From NCBI GenBank assembly GCA_016858145.1, contig JAEHOE010000090.1, positions 372,001 through 436,000 of the forward strand: DNA of 64,000 bases, in the 5' to 3' direction. The DNA is from Edaphochlamys debaryana (Eukaryota > Chlorophyta > Chlorophyceae > Chlamydomonadales). Position 1 is the stretch's first letter. Each line of letters opens with the position of its first letter. The notes below the pieces were generated by a model that was not told the DNA's origin, did no database searches, and was given only the letters and a program-made list of their open reading frames with translations. Of the stretch, positions 1 to 10,443 are shown piece by piece. The translations under genes were made by a program, and so were the position numbers.

Positions 1-204
1 GCAGCTACGCAGCGGTGTTAATCCATGATGGACAGGGCCGGGGCAGGGAATGCTCTTGCCAGAGTGATGCAGGTGTAGCGGAGTGCGGAGGGGCTTCCCA
101 GGCTGAAGCCCCCACGCGGGGGGTAGAAGAACATCAACGCGGGGGGCCGTGCCGACGAGGGGTGCCCAGCAGCGCGGTGCCCACCCCATGACCCCAAAGC
201 TCAC

Positions 205-388
205 CTGGGGAGGCCGTGTTGTCCGCCTCCCATCTCCCGTCCCGCTCCCCATGCCCCCGGAGCGTGTAGCGCAAGGCGCATTCCAGGGCTGCTCGTAGCT
301 TCCATTCCGCGCGGGGCTGCGGGCGTGGCTGGATTGGCACGCGGCCCCGACTTCGCGACGCCGAGGTCACAGCCTCAAAGCCCCCCAT
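205..388 (-). CDS. Possible first exon of a gene running off the left edge
   Basis: The minus strand has an ATG at 388 opening a frame of 61 codons that ends at a good donor (CCCCAG|GTGAGC, exon end at 205, phase 1). The peptide is rich in Arg and Ala with no domain I recognise. The 338 bp between it and RAN would be a divergent promoter. No convincing second exon was found in the 200 bases left before the edge, so this may be spurious; it rests only on the ATG, open frame and donor. Confidence 0.3.
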
Positions 389-725
389 GCAACATTGCGA
401 CTTGACTTTTCTTCAGACGCGAGAGCAGGCCCGGCGTGCGATGTTGCGCATCAGCAGCAGCCGGCCTGGCAAATTCCTCCCCCTTTTCAGCGCGCTAAAC
501 GCGCATCGCCTGCGTGTTTTAGATAACGGCGGCGGCAGCCTCTGGCGCTGTATTTCAAAATGTTGCCGTACAGCAAATGCGCCTCCTTTGCGCGCGGCTT
601 TGAATAGAGCGCCACTGCGCCTGAACAGCACTCCTAGCGACCCAGCCACGCAGCCCACACTGCCCGCACACTTAACTGCGCCAGCGTAGGTCACCCCGCG
701 TAGATCGTCGGCTGCCGCCTCCACT
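389..725. promoter_or_regulatory. Upstream region of RAN
   Basis: No gene is seen here. The stretch is less GC-rich than its surroundings at 470-620 and lies between the possible minus-strand start at 388 and the RAN ATG at 726, so it should hold the RAN promoter and 5' UTR. No clear TATA box was identified. Confidence 0.4.
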
Positions 726-1950
726 ATGGCCCTGCCCGGCCAGGTTACCCCTGAGGGCGTCCCCGCCTTCAAGCTTGTGCTAGTGGGCGATGGTGGTACC
801 GGCAAGACCACGTTCGTGAAGCGCCACATCACTGGCGAGTTCGAGAAGAAGTATGAGCCCACGATCGGTGTGGAGGTCCGCCCTCTGGACTTCACCACCA
901 ACCGCGGCAAGATTCGCTTCTACTGCTGGGACACGGCTGGCCAGGAGAAGTTCGGTGGCCTGCGTGACGGGTACTATATCCACGGCCAGTGCGCGATTAT
1001 CATGTTCGACGTCACCTCGCGCTTGACCTACAAGAACGTCCCCACCTGGCACCGCGACCTGTGCCGCGTGTGCGAGAACATCCCCATCGTGCTGTGCGGT
1101 AACAAGGTGCGCAAGCTGCTGCTACTGCTGCTCGCTGGGCTCGCGCGGGGTACTGACCGCCCAAGCCGCCGCAATGGCGGCAAATTGGCGCGCAGGTCGA
1201 CGTGAAGAACCGCCAGGTCAAGCCCAAGCAGGTTACCTTCCACCGGAAGAAGAACCTGCAGTACTACGAGATTTCGGCCAAGTCCAACTACAACTACGAG
1301 AAGCCGTTCCTGTACCTCGCCCGCAAGCTGACCGGCGACCCCCACCTCTCGTTCGTGGAGGAGGTTGCCCTGCCCCCCCCCGAGGTCCAGGTGCGTGGCG
1401 CTGTGCGCAGTGGGGCGCACGGGTTGCGGGCCCAGGCATGCCCGCCATACGGTTGACAAAGGCGGGTCTCGATTGCGCCCGCTGGTGGCTCGCCGGGCAC
1501 CCCTGCACCCGCCGTGCCTGTGCATTGCCCTCACACTCCCCCGACGCTTCTTGTTACCCCACCCTTGCCACTCCCAGATCGACCTGGCGGAGCAGCAGCG
1601 GAACGAGGCGGAGCTGGAGCAGGCCGCCCAGCAACCACTGCCCGCGGACGACGACGACGAGGTGAGGGCCGGCGCTTTCAACTCGACTGCTAGTCCTGGC
1701 CAGGGCAAGGCGTGGGTGGGAGCGCACTCCTCCCAGGGGGTCGAGCAGGCAACGGCCTCCCAGCCGGGCCACCTCACGTTGTGCTCTCAAGGGCCTCACA
1801 TTATGGGCCTCACATTATGGGCCTCACATATGAAGAGCCGTGCGCATGTGCGCCTAGCCTGGGCGCGTCGCGCCGTCGTCCTTGCATGCCGCCTAACCTT
1901 GTCTGACCTCTCGCTGTCCTCCTGCCCCCTACATGCAGCTCCTGGACTAA
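726..1950 (+). CDS. RAN: Ran small GTPase
   Basis: Ran drives nucleocytoplasmic transport and spindle assembly by cycling between GTP and GDP forms bound by importins and exportins. Four exons join in phase: 726-1106, 1196-1390, 1578-1661 and 1939-1950, giving 223 aa, the usual Ran length. Visible motifs are the P-loop [10 protein letters not shown], switch I followed by EPTIGVEV, switch [12 protein letters not shown], the NKxD base motif (NK at the end of exon 1, VD at the start of exon 2) and EISAKSNYN. There is no C-terminal prenylation CAAX box; instead the tail is acidic and ends DDDDELLD, as in Ran and not in Rab or Rho. Intron 3 has a short tandem repeat (three GGCCTCACAT units near 1793-1830). 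A TGTAA at 2663-2667 is the likely poly(A) signal. Identity is very secure. Confidence 0.97.
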
Positions 1951-2999
1951 GCGCCACCTTGCGGATCGGGAGTCTTGGCGTCTGGCGGCCCCCTTCCAGC
2001 GGCGCACTGGCCCTGCGTTGGCGGCGGCTGGTGCCTGAGGAAGCGGAGTGCCCGGAGTGCTCGCAGGTGGCACCAGCAGGATTCAGCGTTGCTGCGGACA
2101 TAGCGCGCCATTGCCATTGCGATGCGGAGAAAGCAGCGGAGCGGGCGACTCGCTCTTGGGAGCGGGCGCCCCCGCGGGCTTCAATTTTAGGGTGGACGTA
2201 GGCTGCGGTTGGAAACCGGTCAGTATCCATAGATCAGTAGCGTAGAAGAGCGGAGTGGGAGGCACCTCACTTAGGGGTCTCCATGGGGGCAGGCGGAGAG
2301 ACGCGGGGCGAAGGCTCATGACGGACCCATGACTTCAAGAGCCGTTGGGTTAATGTGGCGCAGGCAGTGCGTGGGCGCGGTGCAGATGCTGATTGCGCGA
2401 TTGATAATGGTAGCAACGCAATGTAGTGCAGTGCAGGCACGGATTGTACGGAGCGCGGTTGCAGAACATGAGGGCCGTAGCCAGGGCCGGGCCCTGAGCG
2501 AGGTGCTGTCGTGTGGGGCGTGGCGTTCTAGGGTGGGGCCTTGGTGTCATGCTAGGACGCCCCCCGTTTTGGGTGTGCCGTGCGGCCCCCGACTATCGCT
2601 GGGCGATGTGAAGGGCGCAAAGGCCCTCTGGCTCTTGCGCTCCATGTGGCGCTTGGCTGGTGTGTAAGGACGACGAAAGGCTCGGTGACCAAGCTTTCCT
2701 GCGTAGACCGCGGGGTCCTGCGTAGTCCTGAGGGTTTGGCTGGGAAGAATTCGGGCATTGCCTACATGGCAACCTCGCCAGGCATACGGCTGGGCTAGCT
2801 CGCGGGACTGCGGGGGGCCTTCCTCAGGAGCTGGGCCTTGACGGGGGGTCGCGTCAACGGTAGCGGTTTGGACTGCCCGAGGCAAGCATGGGCTCTGGAG
2901 TCTCAGACGGACTTGCTTGCCACCCCTTGTGCTTGCCTCCCCTCCGCTCTATCCTGTGTCACCCCAACAGGACACGCAACCCGTCGAGCCCAAACCACT
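1951..2999 (+). other. RAN 3' UTR and spacer
   Basis: About 1 kb with no supported coding exon. The first 700 bases are probably the RAN 3' UTR, ending after the TGTAA at 2663-2667. The rest should contain the promoter and 5' UTR of the BTB gene; a CAG at 2967-2970 could be an acceptor for an upstream non-coding exon. Confidence 0.4.
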
Positions 3000-5463
3000 A
3001 TGGATGGCGTCTACCACCGGCCCGGGTCCCCGCCAGCACCCCACGGACCCGCCTGGCCCGTCGCGGCGCCGCGCGACTCCCTACAGCGCCTTCTGGCCAT
3101 GATGCCGCCCGTACGTGCGCCAGCGCCGATAACGGTCGCGGGCGACGCGGGTTCCAGCAGCATTCCATCGCGGCATCCCAGCCATCGACAACCTGGGGGG
3201 TTCAGGCTCACCGCCAGCACCAGCGGCAACGGCCTCGAGCGCAAGCAAGCTCGCGAGGGACAGCTCCAGGCCTCACTGAGCGCCGACTTTGAGGGCCTGC
3301 TGGAGGAAGCCGATGCACACCATGACCCGACGGCCGACATCATCGTCGTGTGCGCGAGTGCTCACGGCGACGAGGTCCGCCGCTTCCTATGCCACCGCGT
3401 CGTGTTGTACGCAAGGTGAGGTCGGGTGGTAATCTCACGGGAGAGGAGGTTGCCTCTGCCATGTCCATCCTCCGTCGACATGACCTCGTGTCGGGGAGCC
3501 CAGGCCCGCCCAAGCAGTGTGCCGCCCCCGCGTGCCCTGAGACCACCACCCCCATCGTATAGACCAGCGACTTGCCTCGCTTAACCCTGCAGGTGCGAGT
3601 ACTTCCGCATGCGCCTCGCCTGGCCCGGCGCCGCAAGCCGCGCAGACGCCTGCTCCTCCTCTTCCGCCGCCGGCCCCGGCGCCGCTTCCTGCCCCGAGCT
3701 GGCCCTGCCGGACGCCGACCCGGCCGCGTTCGAGGCGCTGCGGCGCTTCATGTACTGCGCCCGCCTGCCGCCGCTGATGCAGATGGAGCGCATGCAGGTG
3801 CGGGCAGGGGCCCTTTGAGGCCAGGTGTGTGTGTGTGTGCGGGAGGTGGTCCCGTCTTCATCCCGCCCCCGTGCCCCTTCCCCTACACGCCCATCTTAGC
3901 TGGAGTTGTGCTGGGATGGTGAGGGGCCATGTGACCTCCCTGGCGTGGCCACAGTTGTTCAGGGCCACGGTTCAGCCTCTGAGGCCCTTCACCAAACACT
4001 CGGGGTTCGGGCTTCGGGCAGACTTCGGGCTTCGTTCGGGTTCTCGGGCTTTCGGTTCCGCATAGGCTGGCCGGCTCTCAGCCGCGCCCTCTGGTTTACA
4101 CGAGCAGCCCTGAACACCCCTTCCTTGACTCGCCACGTCTGCTCCGGTCCCTTTCCTGCCCCGGCGGCTGCTTGGCCCATGTCCCCCAGGCCGCCGCCGA
4201 GCTGGCCGACCGCCTGCTCCTCGGCGACGCAGTGGCGGAGCTGCTCAGGCGCCTGCTCAACGAGGTGGGGGCTGGCGGGGGGGGCGGGGACGTGAGTTCC
4301 TCGTGCGGTGCTGGTGGTGCTGAAGGGCTGAATGCGTTAGCGTAATGACACGAGATAGGGCAGAACGTCTGGCCGTCTGACGTGCTGGTGAAGTGCAGCA
4401 ACACCGCGATCCCCTCACCGTCCGCTCCTTGCTGACCCCCCCCCCCAGGTGCTACTGCGCCCCTCCCTGCTGGAGGAGGTGCTGGTGTGGGCGCACCGCA
4501 TGGGCTTCGAGGACCTGGTGGGGGAGGGGTGGCGGGGGGAGGGGATGGGGAGGGACCGAGAAGCAGCGCTATATCCAACCCCAGGGCATGCACCTCCCTG
4601 TCCCCCCACCCGCCCCCGCCCCCCTCCCCTCCCAGGTAGCGGACCTCACTTCTCTCTACCTCAGCCGCCTGCCCGACATCCACCGGCAGGACCCCGCCCC
4701 CGCCCCCACCCCCGCCGCGGCCTCTACGTCGTCGGCGTCAGCAATTGGGCAGCCGGGCCCCGCGCACCGCCCCTCGCCGCTCTCCCCCGCCGCCTCCGTG
4801 CCGGCACCCTCCGCCTCCGCCTCCGCCCTCCCGGGCCTGGCCGCCCCCCGCTCCAGCCGCCTCATCCGCATCGGCCCCGACACCACCTGCGGGTAGGGCC
4901 GGGGGAGGGCCATGCTATGTCCTATCTTGCAGGCTTTGACTCATGCATGCTACCCCTTTGGTCCGCGGCCCTGGCCCCTACGCCTCCACCACCATCAACC
5001 ATGAAGCCCCTCTTCCAATTCCCTCTGTCGCACTCGCCTGCTGCAGCCACCCAGATCCCGCGCCTCCGCCTCCTCCCTCTCCAGGATAACCACCGCCGCC
5101 GCCTTCGCCTCTTCCAGCCCAAACCCAAGCACGCCACCTCCCCCACCGCCTCCGCCTCCCCCGCCCCCGCCGCTGTCGCTGGTGGCCCGCGAGGCCCCCG
5201 AGCTGCTGCTGGCCCTGCACGCAGCGGTGGTGGGGCGGCTGCTGGCGCTGACCAGCCCACCGGCAGCGGGGGCGGGGCGGGGCCGCTGGGCGGACTGGGT
5301 GGCGGGGCACGCGGCGGAGGGGACGGCGCGGGGGGCGGCGGCGGCTGGGGCGGGCGGGATCGTGGGAGGGCCCATGGGGGCGGGGGTGGTGGCGCCCCTG
5401 GGGGTGGAGGCCGGCGGGCACGCGGCGGCGGGGCTGGGGCTTGCGGGGGCGTTTCGGGGCTGA
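3000..5463 (+). CDS. BTB/POZ domain protein
   Basis: Six exons join in phase: 3000-3415, 3593-3797, 4190-4264, 4449-4517, 4636-4892 and 5085-5463, giving 466 aa. The BTB fold spans roughly residues 110-200: ADIIVVCAS, the conserved CHRVVLYARCEYFRMRL (split by intron 1), LALPDADPAAFEALRRFMY and CARLP. A BACK-like helical stretch follows (AELADRLLLGD, LRPSLLEEVLVWAHRMGFEDL, DLTSLYLSRLPDI). The tail is Pro/Ala/Ser-rich. BTB proteins are typically dimeric substrate adaptors of Cullin-3 ligases; that role is inferred here. If intron 5 is retained, the donor itself gives a stop (GGG TAG at 4891-4896) and a shorter 341-aa form. The start at 3000 is the first ATG in frame. TGTAA at 5663-5667 is a candidate poly(A) signal. 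Confidence 0.82.
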
Positions 5464-6060
5464 ACTCGCTCCTCGCACCGATATGGCAGCCGTACAGTCC
5501 AGTGCGGTGTCGGTGGGTCGGGTTGTGAGGGGAATTGCCGTACTGCTACGGTGGCCTCGAGGCGCTGGCGTTGGCGGCGATTAGGAGGAAGGAGGCGGAG
5601 GAGCGGGCGGCGATAGAGGCGAAGTGGAAGGCATGGGCGGATGAGGCGCCTGGAGGCATGGATGTAACATGTGAGCCGACAGTTGGGCCACGCATGTGTG
5701 ATACAAGGACTTACAAGGGTGGATGCGGGGTAAATGCTGCGCCGGCTGTGAAAGGGCGTGACAGAGAGCAGCACGAGGTAGATACTCATCAACCGTGATG
5801 TTCTGGGGGCGGTGCCCGTGCTGTTGTTTCGGTGGGTTTGACCATGGAGCTGAACCGGGGGGCCGCGGGGCGAGTCAGCCTGCTGGTCGTGCTGGGACCC
5901 ATCGGCGCACCTCAAGAGGAAGATGGCTAGGGTGCTGCAAGGTGAAAGTGGTTGTAGCACGGCATCCATGGGTAACCCTGCGTTGGGTAACCCCATGAGC
6001 TGGCATCCCGGCCGACCGGCCAGTACCGTCGGCGTGATGTCCGTCGGTGTATAACAATCG
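5464..6060 (+). other. 3' UTR of the BTB gene and spacer
   Basis: No firm gene. Near 5560-5660 a short frame reads as charged and helical (RRKEAEERAAIEAKWKAW) and could be a terminal exon or a decayed one; no acceptor with matching phase was found. TGTAA at 5663-5667 would end the BTB transcript. Confidence 0.35.
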
Positions 6061-6387
6061 GAGGTCTAGACACCCCTACCGGCGCTGCGCTGGCTCCGGG
6101 GGGCCGTGGGCGAGGTGGAGTGGGCCGCAGTGGAGAATGCGGCGGCGGTGGAGGCGACGGCCGAGGCGGAGGGAGCTAAAATGGCGCAGGCGGCGGAGGC
6201 GGTGGGGGGAGAGTAGAGAAGCCGGTTCAGTGGGGTGTATGTAAGAGACTAAATTCTGCGTGACAGGCAGCCGCTTTCCGTGCGGGCCAGAATGAGCGAG
6301 AATATGCCGGAGTGATCAAGTCTCAAGGGGTCAGGGTGCCATGGTGTGGCTGACACTCGGGGCGAGGGACTTCTGTGCTGGCGTCCT
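6061..6387 (+). pseudogene. Ankyrin-family C-terminal exon fragment
   Basis: This stretch aligns by eye with the last exon and 3' UTR of the ankyrin gene at 17600-17960. Shared landmarks are the ALRWLR segment (CGCTGGCTCCGG at both loci), the downstream VEWAA/VDWAA segment, and the 3' UTR string GCCGCTTTCCGTG (6270 and 17831). It has an in-frame TAG at 6067 where the other copy has CAG, and nothing upstream supplies the ankyrin repeats, so it is a dead fragment. Its ALRWLR-to-stop frame (stop near 6216) is intact, whereas the 17.6-kb copy is frameshifted there. Probably left by a segmental duplication. Confidence 0.75.
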
Positions 6388-6558
6388 CCTGCTCTCTTTC
6401 CCCAATCGCAGCCCCCGTCAGGCTCTGCGGGCGGCGAAGCCCCCCAGGATTACCCCGTGTCAGTCGTGCGACGTCGAGCATACCTGGACGCCCTGCCTCT
6501 AACCCCAATCAGCCTGTGCAAGACACCTCCCTCCCTCTCCCTGCCTGTCTCCCTCAGG

Positions 6559-7397
6559 GGCAACGGCATCGGGGACGTGGGCTTGGCGGCGCTGGCAGTG
6601 GCGCTCCCGCTCGTGCACACGCTCGAGATGACTCGTGTGCGCTAGATGCGTGGATGACGGGTTATAAGGTGGCCTGGGGAGTGGGGCTGGGGCAGGTGCA
6701 CACGCTCGAGGTGGGGGCGTGTGGGCAGCAGCGGTTGGCGCACGGTTTGCTGCGCTCCCGGGGGAGGGGGGCTGCCGCGCGTGTGCACAGCAGGGGCCTC
6801 GGACTCCATGACGCTCTCACGCAAACCCTGGTCCCCTCCCTTTCCCCTCCACTCCTGATAGCTCCTCACCATCTGGGGCAAACACCCCCTGACCCTCTCA
6901 CAACCCACCCCCCATCCCCGATACTTCCTCCCCATACCCTCCATCCCCTCCCCCTATCCCCATGTACCCCCACCTCCCAGATCCTCATCATCTGGGCAAT
7001 TCCCCCACCCCCGCCACTTTTCCGGTCCATACAACTCTCCCCCCTCTGTTTCCCCCACTCTCACCCTCTTTCCCCCCCTACCGCCCTCCAGCTCCTCACC
7101 ATCTGGGGCAACCACCCCACCCCCCCCTTACATCCCAACCCCCATCCCCTCTACTTTCTCCCCATCCCCTCTACTTTCTCCATCCCCCCCTACCCATCCC
7201 CATGTTACCCCCGACCCCAGCTCCTCACCATCTGGGGCAACCATTTCGGCCCCGGGGCCTGTAACGCCATCGCCGAGGCCCTGGGACAGCCCGCCCTGGC
7301 CCGCCTGCGGACCGACGTACGGCCGTACTTGGTGGACGGGGAGCACTGCCTGGCGCTGCAGGAAGTGTGCGATGGCGGTGCACGGCGGGAAGTGTGA
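6559..7397 (+). pseudogene. LRR (RI-like) protein remnant
   Basis: An exon at 6559-6630 reads RGNGIGDVGLAALAVALP, the helix-turn pattern of ribonuclease-inhibitor-type LRRs. The block at 7221-7397 reads LLTIWGNHFGPGACNAIAEA, then DVRPYLVDG, resembling the C-terminal end of algal NLRC3-like LRR proteins. Between them the acceptor plus first exon bases (CTCCTCACCATCTGGGGCAA) are present four times in C-rich intron-like sequence. No start codon or full set of repeats was found, and the end region is itself duplicated in tandem, so I regard it as a broken gene. Splice choice between the four copies cannot be decided from sequence. Confidence 0.55.
6862..7240 (+). repeat. Four copies of a splice acceptor/exon start
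   Basis: Copies of CTCCTCACCATCTGGGGCAA or close variants lie at 6862-6880, 6981-6999, 7092-7110 and 7221-7240, each preceded by C-rich tract and most by AG. Spacing is about 110-130 bases. Only the last runs into a long open LRR exon; the others are followed by more C-rich, intron-like sequence. Confidence 0.8.
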
Positions 7398-7484
7398 GGG
7401 CCGTACGTGGTGGACGGGGAGCACTGCCTGGCGCTGCAGGAAGTGTGAGATGGCGGTACGCAGCGGGAAGTGTGACGGCCGTAC
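7313..7484 (+). repeat. Tandem duplication of an exon end
   Basis: GGTGGACGGGGAGCACTGCC followed by TGGCGCTGCAGGAAGTGTG occurs at 7330-7370 and again near 7409-7449, a period of about 79 bases. The second copy has stops (GTGTGA), consistent with a decayed duplicate of the LRR 3' end. Confidence 0.75.
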
Positions 7485-9275
7485 GCCGCAGTAGCTTTGG
7501 CAGGGCTGAGAGGCCAGGGAGCCATGAGCAGTCTCTGGGGGGGCCGCAGCCCCGGTCTGCGCAGGCCCCAGACCCCAGCCAGACGAGGAAGCCCTCCCCT
7601 GTCCAGGGCTCAACGCCCGGGGCGACGGTTAGCCGGTTACTCAACGGTTGCCCGTGTTTGCAGGTGGTCGCGAGAGAGGTCCACAGGGGTGTGCGAGGAC
7701 GCGGCTTGAGGTGCGATGGACGAGTGCATCTGTCAGGTCCACCGCGGTCCGTATCCCCATCCAAACGCGGCTTGAGGTGCGGTGGATGATGGACAGGTGT
7801 ATCTGTCAGGGCAGGGCTCGGGGCAGTCAGGAGACTGAACGTCAGGGTTGGCTGGATGAGCCGATGAGGGGCGTCGGGCGAGGCGGGTGCACGCGGCGGG
7901 ATGCAGCGGCGGGGCAGGGGTTTGCTGGCAGGGGTAGTGGGCACAGCCCCTGTGTACCGCAGCACACAAGCTGCAAGGCTATCTAGCAGGCTCCACTGAC
8001 GATGCAGGGGCCATGCAGCGTAGCCAAAGCGATGACGGGGGATGCTGCTGAGCGCGTCCATGTGGCCGCTGCCACAGCGCACCAGGAGGACGGCAAGATG
8101 CCAGGCAGGGGCGAACCTAGGGGCAGCCGGAATTCTTGCTGGCAGGGGCCGATCGCATGGATAGGATATTAGGAATGTGACTGTAGGCTGTGAGATGCGT
8201 CGCTTCACGTATGCCCTGCACGGTGTGCGTCAGAGACAGGAGCCTGCCGGTACCGCGCAGCACAGCTGGTCACAGAACGTGGACTCTTCCTTCAGACCGT
8301 TACAGCCCCGAAGTGGGGCCTCGCACTCAGGCCTGTGCCCCACCACCACCGCTGCAGAAGACCCCAAGCCAACCCCCTCTCTGCCCCACTTGTTGTGAGG
8401 GGCGTGACGGGCTCCTGGTGCTGGCCGGGAGTGCCCAAACCCGTGCGAGCAAGCGCAGTACTATGCGCATTACCGTCCTACTGTCCGCACTACGACACAG
8501 CCCCGGAAGATCTCAGCGCCGCGCCCTACCACTCTCTAGCCCCCTTCAGCCCCTACACGCGGCCCTTCCCGTGCCCCCAGTCGCAGCAGGTGAGGGCCCG
8601 GCTGCGCCAATGGAGGCCTCCCCTCCGCCACGGCCGCCACCGCCAGGCTGCCGCCGCACCGCCGCTCGGAGTCAGCGGCAGCCCTAACAGCAGGCTGCTG
8701 AGGCGGCGCCACGGCTTGACGGCGGCCGGCCGTAGAGGCTTCACCCCGTCCTGCACACATCCTGCGTGCAATCACACGGGCGCCACAGCAGTCATGCGTT
8801 GGTACATGGTGCCTTCTGGTCTGCACGGGACACTGATGGCGCCGCATGCATGCCCCTTCCTCTGCAGCGCAACCCCGCCCCACGCCCCGCCCCTCGACCC
8901 ACCGTGTGGTGCCAGCCACCGTGTGGTGCCAGCCACTATCCAGGTCGCGGGAGCCTCCCGTGGGCTACGGGAGCTCCGGCTTCTTGTCCGCGGGCGGCAC
9001 GAGCTGAAGGGCAAAGGGAGGGGTGGCAGTGGGCCGATTCGCACGTCACCCGCAGCCCACAGAGGCCAACCAGAGCGCCTGATGTGGCGGCTGAGGGGCG
9101 GGGCCACACACGGCGCCCAACCGCCCGGAAGTTGTGCACAGCTCTCGCCTGGCCCTCGTCCCCCTCACACACTAAGCAGCTACAACTGTGTGCACGTAAG
9201 CCGCGGCGCAAGCCGGCCCCTTCAGGGCGGCCGGAAGCGACCTCAACCCCGACCCCAATCCCAGCCTCCCCTCAC
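7485..9275. other. Gene-poor spacer
   Basis: No gene could be supported. A direct repeat of about 40 bases beginning CGCGGCTTGAGGTGCG lies near 7701 and 7768. Open frames on both strands here are alanine/proline/arginine-rich, lack consistent splice sites and look like GC-bias artefacts. Confidence 0.4.
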
Positions 9276-9717
9276 CACGCACAGCTGCTGGTCCCGCAGG
9301 TACTCCACGAGCCGCCGCTCGCTGGAGACCTCCAGAGCCAGTCGCAGCCACCTGTCCTCCGCCTTACTCAGCTGCTGCTTGAGCTCCGTGGTGTTGGCCT
9401 CAACGTGTGTGATTTTCGTGTTGACCTCCGTGACGCTGGCCTTGACCTCGGTGACGCTGGCCTTGGCCCTGCCTGGCCCTTCACCAACCCCTGCAAGAAC
9501 ACCCCCGAGGAAGGCCGTGAGTCCAGGCTCCTTCGCACGCAGCCGCGGCTTGCTCAAGGTGAGCTCTTACCACGTATAACGTGGCCGCGGAGCCCATGCT
9601 AGCGACATATTGACCGACGTCGCCGATGCTGATGCCGGGTGCTGGGTGCTGGGCTGGGGCTGGGCGCTGGCCAGCGCGCAGAGCAGCGACTGGAATGCGA
9701 CGAGCGAAGGAGCGCAT
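9276..9717 (-). pseudogene. Coiled-coil protein remnant
   Basis: Two exon-like blocks on the minus strand. The first (9717-9571) contains GISIGDVGQYVASMGSAATL and ends at GTG|GTAAGA. The second (9490-9276) follows CTTGCAG, has a heptad-like helix (SVTEVKASVTEVN, ELKQQLSKAEDRWLRLALEV, RRLVEYLRDQQL) and ends at GTG|GTGAGG. The two do not join in phase: the first ends in phase 0 and the second needs one extra base. So either an exon is missing or the gene is damaged. The family is not recognised. Confidence 0.4.
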
Positions 9718-10443
9718 TCTTCTTCTCTATCAAGCCTGAGAGCACTCAGCCCTTCTGGCTGCTGTCCGTTCTCAGGCCTTCAACGCACGCCGGCTGCAGG
9801 TAGTGCGGAGGGATCCTGCGGGCAGCGCAAAGACATGGTTGAGCCCAGCGTGCAGGCGAGTGCGAAGCGCCTCCTGACCTGTTTGAGGGCTGCTCCTGAC
9901 CCTGACTCACCGGAATGCCAGCCGGGCCCCACGCCCTGAACACGGACAGAGCTGGGCAGCCAGGGTCGCGATGGGAGCTGTTCGGCAGGCTGCAGCGATG
10001 TAGGGCCGCGCGCAGAAGTGGAGGTGTACTGGAGGTAGTGCAGGAGATGTGCAGGAGGTGTTGTATGGAGATTTTGTGAAGCGACTGGCTGCATGGCACC
10101 ACCAAGCCTGCCTGCAACGTGATCTTCCCTTGTAGCCAGCTTGTAGCACATGCTATCCCGGTACCCACAGTACCGCAGCCCCGGACCCCCGCCAAGTCCG
10201 TCTCCCTCCCATTCCCCTCCCTGTTCCCCCGCTGTACGCTGCAGGGGCGCGGGGGAAGGCGGGCGTCGATCCACATCGCGCGCTCCGGTAGGGACAGCGG
10301 AGTACGGGGGATGCACCACCGCCAGCCCCGATCCCGACAGCCCTCTGCAGGCGGGTCGTGGGGCTAGGTAAGGGGGGGCAGGGGGACAATGAGGGGAAGG
10401 GGGCGGGCCGGGGTGCAAAAGTCCCCCCAGGCTCCAACGCAGC
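9718..10443. other. Spacer before the LINE
   Basis: No gene is supported. The frame of the reverse transcriptase is closed upstream by a TGA at 10390-10392, so earlier parts of the LINE ORF (endonuclease, RT finger motifs) are either lost or disrupted in this stretch. Confidence 0.4.

Noticed and set aside
8335..9579. 414-aa plus-strand frame
   Set aside because: Pro/Arg/Ser-rich throughout, no domain, overlaps antisense coiled-coil exons with better splice signals.
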